Of a stretch of 64,000 bases of DNA, positions 1-11,820 are shown one piece after another. This stretch comes from Schistosoma mansoni (lineage: Eukaryota; Platyhelminthes; Trematoda; Strigeidida; Schistosomatidae). The DNA is taken from NCBI RefSeq assembly GCF_000237925.1, contig NC_031497.1, positions 3,341,295 through 3,405,294 of the forward strand, given 5' to 3'. The position numbers were made by a program, and so were the translations under genes. Numbering within the stretch: position 1 is the first letter of the stretch; every line of letters starts with the position of its first letter. The notes below the pieces were generated by a model that worked only from the letters and a program-made list of their open reading frames with translations, was not told where the DNA came from and ran no database searches.

Positions 1-1456
1 AGTGAATTAAGCTTAACGTGTTCGCTTTTGACTACACACTTTTCCAAAGCTGACAAAGTACTTGAGTTATTCCAAGATTTCCTACGATAAGTCAAAACAT
101 GTGTTAATTGCTATCTTCAATAATAGCTCAACTGACCAAAGCTAAAATTACTGTCGGGAAAAATGGCATGATTTCATATTCAGTCAAGTTAATTTTCCGG
201 GCAATCTAATTAATCTAACCTACACTAGCTAAATATATCTACTATTTCCAAAGTACGGCAGCAGCTAATTCGATAATCTAGGAGAAAACCATTTTTATCA
301 AACAACCACTTATAAGTTTACACCAACTATTAAAAAACAGTCATTAACGGTTACTTCTGCAACTATTTTATCATGTAATTATTTCCAGTTCATAAGTAAG
401 TGAAAGTTAGATAATATCAAGTAACTCATGATACATGATTTTTTAGTAATATACCTCCTTACTTTATCATAAATAAATCACACATAGATAACTGAGGTGA
501 TAATCAACAATTAATATTCACAGTCAAGCAATTTCATGACCTACTAGAATCCCTTCTTTGATATTACTGAAATTTTTTTATGTTTATATACACCAAAGTT
601 CACTTCAACAGTGCGGACTATAATTCTTCGAATTTCATACTAACAACAGTTCATTCCTCAATCGTTTCTGTTGACGAAATAACTCAGCATCAGTCTATGG
701 TGTAGAGAATTCATTCAAAACAACGAAAGTACAAACGAAACATAATAAATGTACCTAAACTGTTAGTCGTGAACTTTGTTGATTAATTATTACAGTTTAT
801 GATCTATAAATCTACAGAGTATGATAAACTGCCTTGTATGTGGAGAAGGTAAAAACTCGTGAATTATTATGAACAGTCTCATCAGATAATACAAGTTATT
901 CAAAAGTAGATCTGGTTCTCTATGTAACTATTATTATCAGTCTTTTCACCAATAAACCTCGCTCTTAAGGTAGCAGTATCATCTGGGTATTCTAACTTAA
1001 ACTTTTATAGCCCATAAGGTTGAGCTTGTTAAATCATTTAAGAGGAATAATTGTGAATCAACCATGATTATCGTGAGGAAACAGTTCATCACCACCTTCA
1101 GTACATCTATAGTTCCAACAAAGAATGAAATTGCATTGTTTGAGCCAAATTGGTGTGTGTTTTCTTCTAAAAACAAATACAATCATAGAATGCACATCCA
1201 ATTGCTACATAACCATGAATAAACTCATTTGTTCTACGGATAGAAATATACTTGTTTGAAGAATTAAACTAACTACACCTAAATGTCCAGTTTAATTTAG
1301 TCCGAAAAGATCAAGTAAGAATAACTCTTATTTGGATTTTCCAACCTTCAGCTATATAAACAACCTTCATTTTCTATTTATGTACATACTTAACTTTTGA
1401 TGATCTATCAACCATAACGAACATCTTTCAACTATCTGTTGCATTTTATCTGAAGA
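1..1456. other. AT-rich intergenic DNA, no gene seen
   Basis: No splice-compatible exon, RNA gene or recognisable mobile element was found on either strand. Short open frames here are AT-biased and look like nothing known. Confidence 0.6.
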
Positions 1457-1740
1457 ACTTACGCCTGTTACCCCTCGTGGAGGAGCATAGGCCGCCCACC
1501 AGCATTCTCCACCCAACTCTGTCCTGAGCAATCCTTTCCAGTTGTTACTCATCCTTTTCATATCTGCTTATTCCTTCAACTCCCAGGGCAGAGTTTAAAT
1601 GGCTTGAATTATTTATTCTGATTAGCGTTTTTTAGCGAGTTAGTTTTTCTACGGGATGGGGTCGCTAACCCCATGCCCAACCCTCCTCCTTTACCCGAGC
1701 TTGGGACCGGCAGTAACTCTAGAAGAGCTACAGGCGGAGT
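1457..1740 (-). mobile_element. RTE-type LINE, short derivative: 5' piece joined to 3' end
   Basis: Read on the minus strand, about 1457-1561 encodes the RTE C-terminal tail seen elsewhere in this window ([10 protein letters not shown], then a WW and PPRG segment), ending next to TAAG-type sequence. Compare 13117-13356 (minus) and 17209-17494 (plus). The upstream part (about 1562-1740) is not the expected RT coding sequence. It contains a GC-rich stretch with GGTTGGGCATGGGGTTAGCG, whose relative at 21560-21705 stands alone. The copy therefore looks like a LINE with an internal deletion joining a 5' leader to the last 100 bp. It is non-coding now. The RTE clade call rests on the C-terminal similarity between copies. 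Confidence 0.6.
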
Positions 1741-2742
1741 TATCTGAAAAACATAATAAATTAATAATCAGAAAGGAGTGGAGCATGTATTAAAATTATG
1801 ATTTGACTATTCCAAAACGATCAGTACTTTTATATATGTATTATGTAAGTAGTTTTTAGGTTTATTAGTGAACTCATTGAAGAAACCAATGGTTAAATAG
1901 TGCATTGAAGTCATTAACTTCCTGTCGGTTGATATACTTTTAGTCGAATTACAAAAACAGTTCATTATATGTACCTATTCAAAAAATAAGAAACACGATT
2001 CGCAGAATCCGTATGAATCAACTCAAAATGTTATAGTATTTACCCATTTTGTTCTTCTTATTATAATATCAAATAGAAATTATGGTTTACTGTTAGATTA
2101 CTCTTTAAAAATGACAAGTGACCTATTAGATATCAAAGATGAAAGTATTATCCTTTTAATTAAATTTTGAAGGGATTAGAATTATTTTTTTGATTGTCAA
2201 ATTACTGTCGGCATAAAATTGTGAATGATTTACAATTATATATAGATACTGTCAAATATGATTCCCTTTCGAATGACATATCACGTGCCAGCATTATCTT
2301 GATAAATAAATGGATACAAAAGTAACAGTATACTCACTTTCTATTAGTACTTGTATTGTTATTTAATATTTTCATCATTTTTTTTACATTGAATTCTACT
2401 ATTGTTTTTCTTTTTTGCGAATGTTTAACAGCATAATAAGCATCATGCATCAATGAATTGGTTATTATATTCAGTTTATTTGTTTATTTCAAATTAGCGA
2501 TATCATTTACGTATTTGATTTTCTGCTTTTTAATTAAACAAGACACTTGTCTTTCAATAAGTATGTGCGTTATGAATTTGAAATGCTCAACTTGTACTAA
2601 TGTTTGGAAAGTGGAGTAGTATAACTATAATCCATGTAAGTGAAGAGTAGCTAAAAGCCAAGTGTGAAAACGTGTACTTGGTAAATGAATTACATTTATT
2701 TAATAAAAGAATTTATCAGAAACATTTAGATTTTGCCCCTAA
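1741..2742. other. AT-rich intergenic DNA, nothing recognised
   Basis: About 1 kb without a supported gene or repeat. Several homopolymer T runs and ordinary AT-rich sequence. Confidence 0.5.
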
Positions 2743-2869
2743 ATATTATAAGTTAAATAGGAATAATATATTTGTAAAATCTCAGCGAATGAATTTGAAG
2801 TAAATCCAACGTTTCGCCTGGCAATCTGGTTCAAGCATGATAATTCCTTGAAAAAGCTTGGACCAGATT
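2743..2869 (-). repeat. Dispersed repeat next to hammerhead repeat (copy 1)
   Basis: On the minus strand this carries an ACCAGATTGCCAGGCGAAAC segment followed by a CATTCGCTGAGATTTTAC segment. The same succession, about 85% alike by eye, occurs on the plus strand at 25846-25985. Both copies sit beside a 200-N gap and beside Sm-alpha hammerhead sequence, so this is probably another portion of the same composite repeat. Confidence 0.6.
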
Positions 2870-3069
2870 NNNNNNNNNNNNNNNNNNNNNNNNNNNNNNN
2901 NNNNNNNNNNNNNNNNNNNNNNNNNNNNNNNNNNNNNNNNNNNNNNNNNNNNNNNNNNNNNNNNNNNNNNNNNNNNNNNNNNNNNNNNNNNNNNNNNNNN
3001 NNNNNNNNNNNNNNNNNNNNNNNNNNNNNNNNNNNNNNNNNNNNNNNNNNNNNNNNNNNNNNNNNNNNN
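2870..3069. other. Assembly gap, 200 N
   Basis: Exactly 200 N, the same length as the two other gaps, so the size is a placeholder. The right edge resumes inside helix II of a hammerhead ribozyme. Confidence 0.98.
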
Positions 3070-3136
3070 CCCAAATAGGACGAAACACGCGTCCAGGATT
3101 TCACTGCTATCCACTATTCATCTTTGCTTATAATAT
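3070..3136 (+). repeat. Sm-alpha repeat, 3' half of hammerhead (ACGCGU type)
   Basis: The sequence begins within stem II (CCCAAATAGGAC), continues with GAAAC and the cleavage triplet GTC, then the 3' strand of stem I and the family tail (CACTGCTATCCACTATTCAT). The catalytic 5' half (CUGANGA) is lost in the gap, so activity cannot be judged. Family assignment is by match to the copies at 10710 and 25325. Confidence 0.7.
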
Positions 3137-4101
3137 TGCATATTGTTTTTCACTGTTTGTCTAACAAGTTTATATAAACTTTACGCCATAGATGTGAATG
3201 TTTTTTTTCTTATATATACAAAATGGTGACATATCACGCAAAATAGAAAACTAGAAAAGTTATAAAGTATACTTCTTGGATATAAGTATGTCAGTAATAT
3301 TCAACCATATAAAATTGCTAGACCCTTTTCTGACAATTTATGAATCTACCATAATGAAAACTAACCGTAGAAAATTATACCTTCATTGTAAATATTGTAT
3401 TGAGTAATGCGATGTAATTGAATTCATGTGAAATTGAAAAGACACCAGGATTCATTAATTAATTAATTAAGTATATGACATACATAATGGATAATGTTTA
3501 ATTATTAATAAACAAATGATTAATTCATTTAAATCATCTTATATTGTTAATATAAACAATTCTTTATTTATATCCGATAAATATTTCCAATTATGATATT
3601 TATCTGATTTCTACAGTAGTAGTAGCAGTAATTTTTACCTAATTCCACTGTACTGAAAAAAGGACAAACTTTTAATTACAAAATAAATAAATAAATTTTC
3701 TGACAAAATATCTTTTCATACATAAAATAGAATAAACCAAATTAGTTTTCAAACAATAATAACGTTGAATAAAGTACTTGGTATTGACCATTAGAAAATA
3801 ATCCAAAGTGAGTTATCAAAATGATGGATGATCTTTACTTATCTTCTTGAATTCCGAGTGTTTTTTTAAATAATTTCGTTACAAGGCTAGCAGTAGAATA
3901 CAGTATTCGCATTTCTTCCATTTCGAGACTTGTTAATTTGATGTACCTGCATCTAGGTGTTGTTATTCACACTGACGCTCAGATGCAGTGACACCAGCTT
4001 GAAAACACCAACACGATTTTCACTAAGCTATTAAATCCATGTAGTTACTAACTTCTTCAGCTGTTATGAATTTATTTATAAAGGTTTATCAGCATAGGGT
4101 T
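3137..4101. other. AT-rich intergenic DNA, nothing recognised
   Basis: No gene supported. It contains short TTAA/ATTA-rich stretches around 3455-3490 and an AAATAAATAAAT run near 3680. Confidence 0.5.
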
Positions 4102-4288
4102 GTGGAGATTATTAAGTTATTGATTGAGATCATGAACCGATTGATGTTAGACCACCATTGAAAACCTGGTAGCACTGGACGGCCTCTTCATCCTATTGTG
4201 GGACTCTTCAGAAGTGCGCATCCACGATCCCGCTCAAGGGATTCAAACCTAGAGCCTTCAGTCTCGCGCGCGAACGCTTAACCTACTA
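4102..4288 (-). repeat. tRNA-promoter/hammerhead repeat, minus arm of inverted pair
   Basis: Minus-strand copy of the ACGGCC-type repeat. It reads from the A-box side (GGTTAAGCG) through a B-box-like segment and a decayed hammerhead (GAAGAGG in place of GAAACGG) to the 3' part ending near TAATAATCTCCAC. It meets the plus-strand copy at about 4289 head to head. Confidence 0.75.
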
Positions 4289-4582
4289 GACCAGTGGAGC
4301 CAATCCGTGTCGGGTAGAGACAGGTAACTACCTCAGTACAATGGAAGATGGTCGCGCAATCTCGTGGATTGGTTGAGGTTAGACATTAATACTGTTGGAT
4401 GCCGGTTCATTGGTCTAATAGGTTAAGCGTTCTCGCGCCCTGGATTCGAACCCCGTGAGCGGGATCGTGGATGCGCACTGCTGAAGAGTTCCACAATAGG
4501 ACTAAATGGCCGTCCGGTGCCTCTAGGTTTTCAATGGTGGTCTAACATCAATCGGTTCATGATCTCAATCAATTTATAAAGG
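4289..4582 (+). repeat. tRNA-promoter/hammerhead repeat, plus arm of inverted pair
   Basis: Follows the family leader (CCAGTGGAG, then GTGGATTGGTTGAGGTTAG), an A box (GGTTAAGCG) and a B box (GATTCGAACC). A decayed hammerhead follows (CTGAAGA, and GACTAAAT in place of GACGAAAC). The 3' part ends in TCATGATCTCAATC. Core changes make self-cleavage unlikely. Confidence 0.75.
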
Positions 4583-6315
4583 TTTGTTTTCCCACACTGA
4601 AATTATTCGATCTCTGTCGCCATATATGCATCCTGCAGAAATAACGAGTCGGAGACGATAAGAAACATAAGAATTCAGAGCGATAAAGTTACCAGTATGT
4701 AGGTCTGGAAACCCAATCTATTACAGAGTGTTCTGATAGAAGTTTTTACAATTTCTGGCTTATTTTGAAAAAGGATTGACATCAACTGGTATAATAATGA
4801 AAAACAGACAACAATAGAAAACTGCTTCGTTCTAATTTGGGATACCAGAGCAGCGTGCATCCAAGTACCATCCAATGGTCGAACTAATGACCAGGTTTCA
4901 CACCGACTGCACTGACACCCAGTTGCTGTGTGTTGGTGGGATAACTAATAGTTCCTTAGCTGAAAATAACATGCGTTGATCTCTGATTACAATGGAAGAT
5001 AAATAATATAATCAAGTGTACCAAAATTGTCAGTATTCAGGAATTATCTGTAATGAATGTTTGCTTCCTTCAACGATGATCAATTAGGATGAGTAAATTA
5101 TTTTTATTACTTAAAATGAGGAATATTTGATGAAATATTCTGTTATTGCTGCAGCCCATTTGTTGGAAGTTACAAGAAAGTTTTATGTTTAAGCTTTTTA
5201 TCCTGCATAAATTGTATATATCTTGGTGTTATGTTATCTGAGTTAGACAGTTTAATTATAGATCTTTCACTATTATCTTTGATAACTTCAGAATCTACTT
5301 CACGTCGAAGTGGACTTTTCATTGGCCTTGCTTGTGATCTTCACATATATGTGCAACATGATCAAACAATCTAATGAGCGGTAATTGTGTGCAACTGCGT
5401 AAAATAACATTGACAAATCCAAGGTTTAATTATTCTAAACGTACACTTAATTTTTAAATTTGAATCTCATTTAAATCACTTATGGTTAAATGGAAATATG
5501 GGAAATGATGTTTTAAGTACACCATTTGAACACTGAGATTTATCATGCATAGAATAAACCAAAATTAGAGGCAACCAGAAATATTCCATTCATCTTCGGT
5601 TCCAAAGTTGTAAAACTCTACAATAAACTATCGGTCCAATACTCGACGTTTTCCAATTTTGAACAACCTGTAGTATATCATTATCATCACCTAATATTAT
5701 TGGCAAGTACATACCCGGACTCAAACATACAGAAATATTGGTTACTTTGATGTCTCTATGTAATAATGATTTCTTTGTATATGCTCCCACACTTAACTTA
5801 TAAAATACAATACCTTCTAGTATCTTTACAAATTTCTTTCTGACTTAAATACTGGTCCATTCGTAACCCCTGGAGTACGAATTAGACTGTCTTACGAACT
5901 ACTAGTTAATATACGAAATTTATCACAACGCCATACCCATTTTTCTATAAAATTCAAAATATTTTACCATTATTGAATTGAAAACAATTAATAAATGAGA
6001 TGACCGTTAAAGCGTTAGTTTCAATAGTTCTTTTCATTTCTTACCATTCTTACCTATCAGAAAAATGATTATTCATTATTCTTAGATTCTTTTAAAGATA
6101 AGAAGTAAACTATCTTTTTTTAGATAGTTTATAATATTTGTTCCATTATAACTGTCGTTAAATCAATTGAATATTATATTTCTATTTAACAATAAGTCAA
6201 CCGCGTCTAATCTTCTTATCAACCATTAAACCGATTAACCGTAAAAAGAAATTCAAATATAACCAAAAGAGACTGTCAGATATTGTACAAACCGATAATT
6301 AAGCAAATCCTTTCT

Positions 6316-6317
<2 letters not shown>
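4583..6317. other. Intergenic DNA, one unexplained 66-codon frame
   Basis: No recognised gene. A minus-strand frame at 5590-5790 (starting MGAYTKKSLLHRDIK) reads more like protein than its surroundings but matches no family I know and has no clear splice partners. Confidence 0.4.

Positions 6318-6353
<36 letters not shown>
6318..6353. repeat. (TA)n microsatellite
   Basis: An uninterrupted TA dinucleotide run of about 36 bp. Confidence 0.95.
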
Positions 6354-6356
<3 letters not shown>

Positions 6357-6581
6357 TATTTAATTCACTTTGTTCATTGTAATGAATATGTCTTTATTTT
6401 CGATGATTTATTTGTTGTGATTATAACTCTATGAAGGATGAATAGTCTTTGATAATTAGCTTGTAACTTTCTATCCAATTGCACTAAGCATAACTAGTTA
6501 AATAATTTAATATTACTAGCTTTATCCAATATTCTATTTTTGGTACAACTCTCAACACAAAGTATTTCATATTTGAAAGCC

Positions 6582-6693
6582 TGAGTCAATTGAAGCTAGA
6601 CCACCAGGGAAAACCTGGAATCACTGGACGGTCGTTTCGTCCTATTGTGGGACTCCTCAACAGTGCGCATCCAAGACCTCGCCTCGCGAGATT
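6582..6693 (-). repeat. Hammerhead repeat, minus 3' half
   Basis: Minus-strand 3' half of the ACGGCC-type repeat. The ribozyme is nearly canonical: GCACUG, then UUGAGGA (first core C changed to U), GUCC/GGAC stem II, GAAACGACCGUC, and CAGUGA for stem I. It is fused at about 6693 to a plus-oriented 3' terminus, forming a foldback. Confidence 0.75.
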
Positions 6694-6752
6694 CGATTGA
6701 CTCACGCTTTCAACTATGAAAATACTAAATCTCCACAAAAACCCCTTCTGAC
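6694..6752 (+). repeat. Hammerhead repeat, plus 3' terminus
   Basis: Only the last about 58 bp of the family are present: TTGACTCACGCTTTCAACTA, then AATCTCCACAAAAACCCC and the terminal CTTCTG. Confidence 0.7.
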
Positions 6753-8173
6753 AAAGTATTTCAACAAGTTTCCGTTTCTTACTTCTTCTTCAATCCTGAC
6801 GATAAACATTGAGTGATCGCCAGTTAGAGGTTAGTAGTCCAGTCAATCGACACCTGAATAATATACATTCTTTACGCTGCATATTGACAGCAACCACGAT
6901 ATATCTGATTAGGCCTTTTGTAAACTTTACAGTGAAAGGTTGTACAGTTTTCAGAAACGCACTTGTTGAAATATCTAGATAGCAGGAACAAGCAGCCCAG
7001 ATGTTTAAACAGGCTGCCGATAAGTGATGATTAGGTTTATTTCATTATACTTTAAGTAAATATATATCACCAACCAGAAGTTGCATAAATACCAATGCAT
7101 AATTCTGAGAATACGGAGAATAGACAACATTGAATAAAAAGAGTAAACTTCAATTATGTCAGTTAATATATAATGTACTTAAAAAAAATCAGATTATTTC
7201 AACTAATCAGCAGTGATAATTGGAAGGGTTTGTATTTTCCAATTGTAAATGGTAAGGACCCGAATTAATCGGTGTTGCGTCTGTCACCGTAGAATGCTGT
7301 ACTGGCTTGCTCTTTGTATCAGGACCCTGAATCCGATGATATATAGTGAAAAGACAAAGACTGCCAATATGGATTTGCTTGAGGCCGAAAATAAATAAAA
7401 ATGATATATGAATACATCACTTCTTATATGATTTATTTACAGTCGGATCAATAGCCAGGTTTGCATGACTTAAACTGGTTAGTATTAGCGTCAATTAATC
7501 AATAATTTACCATGTGAACTTATTTACAACATCATACAATTAGGTATTCCTTCTCAAGATGTGATCACATGTCACAGACGATTGGAACAAAATCAGTTCT
7601 ATGTTTCATTCACAATTCAATCCATTAGGTCATTACCCACCAGTCAGTCTCTGTTGTTATATTTCACAGACATATACCTTCATCATACTGAGGAAGTCAG
7701 GAACAAAGATTTGAACAGAACTACATGAATTCATTCTATTTCCTTTGATTCTTGTTAGCTTCTTTCATGCTGTAACATAATCACAAAATGAGTTTAAGTT
7801 ACATGAAAGAGGTTAGTTGGAAGTTGATATGATCACATATCAGTATAGTATAGGTAAAGTGTAAATACATTTAATAGACTAAATGAAATATAGTAAATAT
7901 ATATCTTTTCTTGTATGTAGACCCTAAACAATATGTCTCGATATTATTATTGAGTCAAAAGTTCTAATGAGGTTGGATTATGGATATCAGTGAAATCCAA
8001 AAACCACTTATCTTCTTATTTGAGAAAACATTGCTCCTGGTTCATCCAAATGACGAATTGTGAATAGTTTCATAAATTAATACTGACATGTTAGAAATAT
8101 TATATTCATTTTAATTCTGAATATGTATTCACTAAACTCTCTTTTGAGTTCACTAATAGTTGTTGTATCATGA
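6753..8173. other. Intergenic DNA, nothing recognised
   Basis: About 1.4 kb with no supported gene, RNA or repeat. Confidence 0.5.
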
Positions 8174-8690
8174 AGAGAATTGTGAATGGTAACTTTTGAG
8201 GACTATTTGTGAACCAATATGATTTGTATATTTCCTATTGTATAATTGTTAAGTAACTAACCTAATCATATTCGTGTTCCTTTTATCATTAGCTTTATTT
8301 TGACCTTTGAACTATTATTATACAATTCTTGAGTTATCATCAGTTTATTGATTACTTTCCCCCCTATTCACAGCCACATTTGGCCAAATCTTGTACAAAT
8401 GTTATTTTCTATTTTATGGTACGATGTGGTCTGTCTGGTGGTTGGTAAATAAACCCAGTATATATGAGAATAATGATTTATATTGTAGAGGCTGTTATTA
8501 GTGTTTTGGACTTAACTGGTTGGGCTAGACAGATTGCAGGACCGGGTAGCACTCTATACTGCTGATATGGTTTTCGTGTAGCACTGTTCCAATCGATAAT
8601 TCGCTGCTCCCTGATTGGCGGTCTCATCAAGTCACACATTAACTGGGCATCCACTCGGCCACAAGATATAACAGTTATCAAAAAATTTTA
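8174..8690 (-). mobile_element. LTR-retrotransposon fossil, LTR-like piece (minus)
   Basis: About 340-520 bp that is highly similar, in opposite orientation, to 11425-11820; the best stretch is 8190-8530. At the other locus the repeat directly follows a Ty3/Gypsy-like pol remnant, so the shared segment is most simply an LTR or the 3' region of such an element. It is a broken, partial, non-coding fossil. The two copies differ by only a few percent in the best stretch, so they are not very old. The exact family is not assigned. Confidence 0.5.
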
Positions 8691-8730
8691 AAAAATAATT
8701 TTATAAGAACATCTTTGGATTATACAACAA

Positions 8731-8778
8731 GAGACTGATCAATTGCAGTCCTAAATATCAATGAGAAGATACAAGTAA
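8731..8778 (-). repeat. Sm-alpha repeat fragment
   Basis: Minus-strand match to the segment containing TGATGCTTGGGACTGCAACT at 18755-18865, which lies upstream of the hammerhead 3' half in that copy. Confidence 0.55.
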
Positions 8779-9094
8779 AACAACACCAAGTGAATTCATC
8801 TTTGGACTAATTTCAAATATATTCAAAAAGGCAACTACAAACTAAGTTAATGTATATTCCTTAACTGGGTGGTGAAAATAATTTAAAAATTCATTATAAA
8901 TCATTGAGTATCGTTATTTAACTAATGTAATGTATTGTAGGTAATATATATATAATTAAGTTCCTAAATTTCAAATCTAATTCATTAAATTGCTAATCTT
9001 ATGAACAGAATTTTTTTTATTTCTCTTTGGGGTCTGAGTAAATTATTTATTTACATCAGGTCTTGAGTTTGTTCCCAATTGTAGTTGTATTTAC

Positions 9095-9165
9095 ACTCTG
9101 TTGTGGAGTACCATAATAGGATGAAACGTCTATCCAGTTCTTTTTAGTTTTTAATGGTTACTTAA
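9095..9165 (+). repeat. Old hammerhead-repeat relic
   Basis: A strongly diverged plus-strand piece retaining GAGTACCATAATAGGATGAA and a TCCAGTTC stem I remnant of the ACGGCC-type family. Confidence 0.45.
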
Positions 9166-10709
9166 CTAATGCCGGTTCTTTATGTACATTAAAGTCTTTC
9201 CATTCATTTCCCAACAGATTAAAATTAATAAAATGCACATTATGACCAAAAAACAACTTGAAAGTAAGTTTTAGCATAACGTGATATCATCTGTATAACC
9301 ATTAGAAACCAGATAGTAATTGACAGTTGCTTTGTCCATGTTTGAAACTTTTCAAAAATGGGCGACAACAAACTCAAATGGAATTGAGCTCAAGCCAATT
9401 GAGATTCGTAATAAACTAAGTACTATATAGTCAATGCATAGAGTGTTCGGTCATTTTATACTTATTCAATAGATGTCAGGTCATGGTGAAAATGATATCA
9501 TCTTCAAGTCGTCCAATAAATTCACAAAAATAGGGAATGATAACTTTAAAGTTATATACATAATACCGATCGCATTAGAACATATACTGTGTTTTTATTC
9601 AAGTCACCCAAATCTAAAATTATCAGTCGAACATAAGCTACTTCAGAGAACTAATTTCACTTGCCTAAAAATCACAGAAAATAATCAAGAGTTATTCTGA
9701 GATCCGATTTACTTCGAAATTTCTTGAAATTATCAATCTCTGAAATTTAAGTTTTTTCTCGATCTTATACAAAAGATTTGTAAGAACATTATTTATGAGG
9801 GTCGTCAGACCATGCTTTGTAGATTCATATGATTATTATGTAGCGAAGGTTAACAGAACATAAATCTACAGTGGCTGTTCTATGAAAGTTAATTATTAAA
9901 ACAATCGAAGTCAAACAATTAAGTGCTAAAAATGTCTAATGTCCCTTAGAGGAATGTGCTTGTTAAAACTCAGTTTAAAGAAGACCAATTAACTTCCTGA
10001 AATGATCTTTGACTAACTGTTAATTTGCACTGACTTTTCCAACTTCAATAACGAAGAATTTACATAGAGAATCTAACTTGAACGAAAGGTGTTATTTAGT
10101 TTTCTGTAACTGTACCTACCTAATTAACTGTGTTTGCAGTAATCTGCACATCAAAAGAGTTAAAAATGTTCTGTTTAAGTACTTGCTATCCCCTTGAAAT
10201 GCTCCCCATTTGTCGCAATATATTTGTCTTACTTTTATCTCGATTGTTCTAAACATTCACGGAAGCCGTCAAAGTTAAGTTTTCAGTAGCCTCACTATCG
10301 CTCCATGGTTTATCGTGTGAAAATTGTTCTAGTTCCTTCTGTATAACTATTATGTACTCAAAATTTTAAAGAGAAAAATAAGAGGCTAAATGTGGTTAGT
10401 AGAGATGGTGCTCTGACTCAATGATCGAATTACACTACAATCGCAGATAATCACCTCGGAATATCACGACATTTAACGAGACAGTAAAATGGGAAACGAA
10501 AATGAGGTACCTGAAAACTCTTGCTATATAAGTGTAATGGGATGTTGGGAGTAAACAGAGATATAACAAAGTTATTCCCCTAAATGAAGAGTATTTGAAG
10601 AGAAGTTAGGTTGATAGGCAGTAAACTTCGTAAAATAAATTTTTATGACCTCAGTTCGCATACTTATTGAACAGACTACTTATTCGGCTATACAATAACT
10701 AAATAGGTT
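9166..10709. other. Intergenic DNA, nothing recognised
   Basis: No gene supported. A 75-codon plus-strand frame at 9473-9700 shows no family features. Confidence 0.5.
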
Positions 10710-10892
10710 TTTGTAAGCAAAGATGGATAATGGCTAGCAGTGGAATCCACGACGCGCGTTTCGTCCTATTTGTGAATCTTCAGCTGGATGTATCTGTATC
10801 TCAGAGTTGATGTTCACTCTGGGACTCGAACCCAGTACCTTTCGCTTCAAACGCCATCGCGTTATCCACTCAGCTACTGAGTCCAGATAGCC
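10710..10892 (-). repeat. Sm-alpha SINE with tRNA-like promoter and hammerhead
   Basis: Read on the minus strand: an A box (TAGCTGAGTGGATAACG), a canonical B box (GGTTCGAGTCCC) 35-40 nt later, then a hammerhead and the family tail ending in TTTGCTTACAA. Sm-alpha elements are known schistosome SINE-like repeats transcribed by RNA polymerase III and encoding hammerheads. This copy is full length over the tRNA and ribozyme modules. Confidence 0.85.
10741..10792 (-). ncRNA. Hammerhead ribozyme (decayed stem II)
   Basis: Order 5' to 3' on the minus strand: CAUCCAG, CUGAAGA, then AUUCAC-loop-GGAC, GAAAC, GCGCGUC and GUGGAU. Core CUGANGA and GAAA are kept. One arm of stem II (GUCC in the consensus) is altered and the first stem I pair after the cleavage site is changed, so activity is doubtful. 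Confidence 0.65.
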
Positions 10893-10924
10893 ACTTGCTT
10901 GTGCAATGGGCTGAAGTTTGAATT

Positions 10925-11072
10925 CACTTAGTATTGTTTGTTTGAATCTTCATATTGATGTTTAGGACTGCAACCATCCGTCTTTGTTTACAACGCTTGT
11001 AAATTAAGGCTATATCGAGGCAATACGCACAGTATGCACATATGCCAATAAGAGACTGAACAGTTACAGTCC
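10925..11072. repeat. Sm-alpha fragments flanking the gap
   Basis: 10925-11000 has the plus-oriented TATTGTTTGTTTGAATCTTC segment and 11045-11072 has a minus-oriented GAGACTGAACAGTTACAGTC segment running into the gap. Both match the Sm-alpha portion at 18755-18865, so two opposed copies probably meet here. Confidence 0.55.
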
Positions 11073-11272
11073 NNNNNNNNNNNNNNNNNNNNNNNNNNNN
11101 NNNNNNNNNNNNNNNNNNNNNNNNNNNNNNNNNNNNNNNNNNNNNNNNNNNNNNNNNNNNNNNNNNNNNNNNNNNNNNNNNNNNNNNNNNNNNNNNNNNN
11201 NNNNNNNNNNNNNNNNNNNNNNNNNNNNNNNNNNNNNNNNNNNNNNNNNNNNNNNNNNNNNNNNNNNNNNNN
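11073..11272. other. Assembly gap, 200 N
   Basis: Exactly 200 N of placeholder, with Sm-alpha sequence on its left edge and an LTR-element fossil on its right. Confidence 0.98.
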
Positions 11273-11820
11273 CTACATGAGGTACGATATCCATTAAATC
11301 ATCTGCTAGAAAAGAATGCTACTTGGAATTGGTCCACGCAATGTGAATCAGCCTTTTTCAAAACTTAAAGCCATGTTAAGCTCCAAACTACTGTTAACCC
11401 ACTACAATCCGAAACTACAGAAAACCGTATGAGCAGTTTTGAATACTTATCAGTCCTGCTTTCTGCCTATCCCAGTCGGTTAAGTCCAGAACACTAATAA
11501 CAGCCTCTACAATATAAATCATTATTCTCATATATACTGGGTTTATTTACCAACCACCAGACAGACCACATCGTACCATAAAATAGAAAATAACATTTGT
11601 ACAAGATTTGGCCAAATGTGGCTGTGAATAGGGGGGAAAGTAATCAATAAACTGATGATAACTCAAGAATTGTATAATAATAGTTCAAAGGTCAAAATAA
11701 AGCTAATGATAAAAGGAACACGAATATGATTAGGTTAGTTACTTAACAATTATACAATAGGAAATATACAAATCATATTGGTCCACAAACAGTCCTCGAA
11801 AGTTCCCATTCATAATTCTC
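11273..11820 (+). mobile_element. Ty3/Gypsy-like LTR retrotransposon fossil (pol remnant plus LTR-like repeat)
   Basis: About 11325-11420 reads like the RT/RNase H junction of Ty3/Gypsy pol (FFK, LKAMLSS, LLLTHYNP). It is followed by the repeat shared in inverse orientation with 8174-8690. Only a small part of an element is present, its left side lost in the gap. It is broken. Confidence 0.5.

Noticed and set aside
2739-3133. Open frames spanning runs of N
   Set aside because: They are artefacts of the assembly gap; the same applies at 11064-11294 and 25491-25832.
10710-10892. A true tRNA gene, because of good A and B boxes
   Set aside because: No cloverleaf acceptor stem is formed; it is the promoter region of a SINE.
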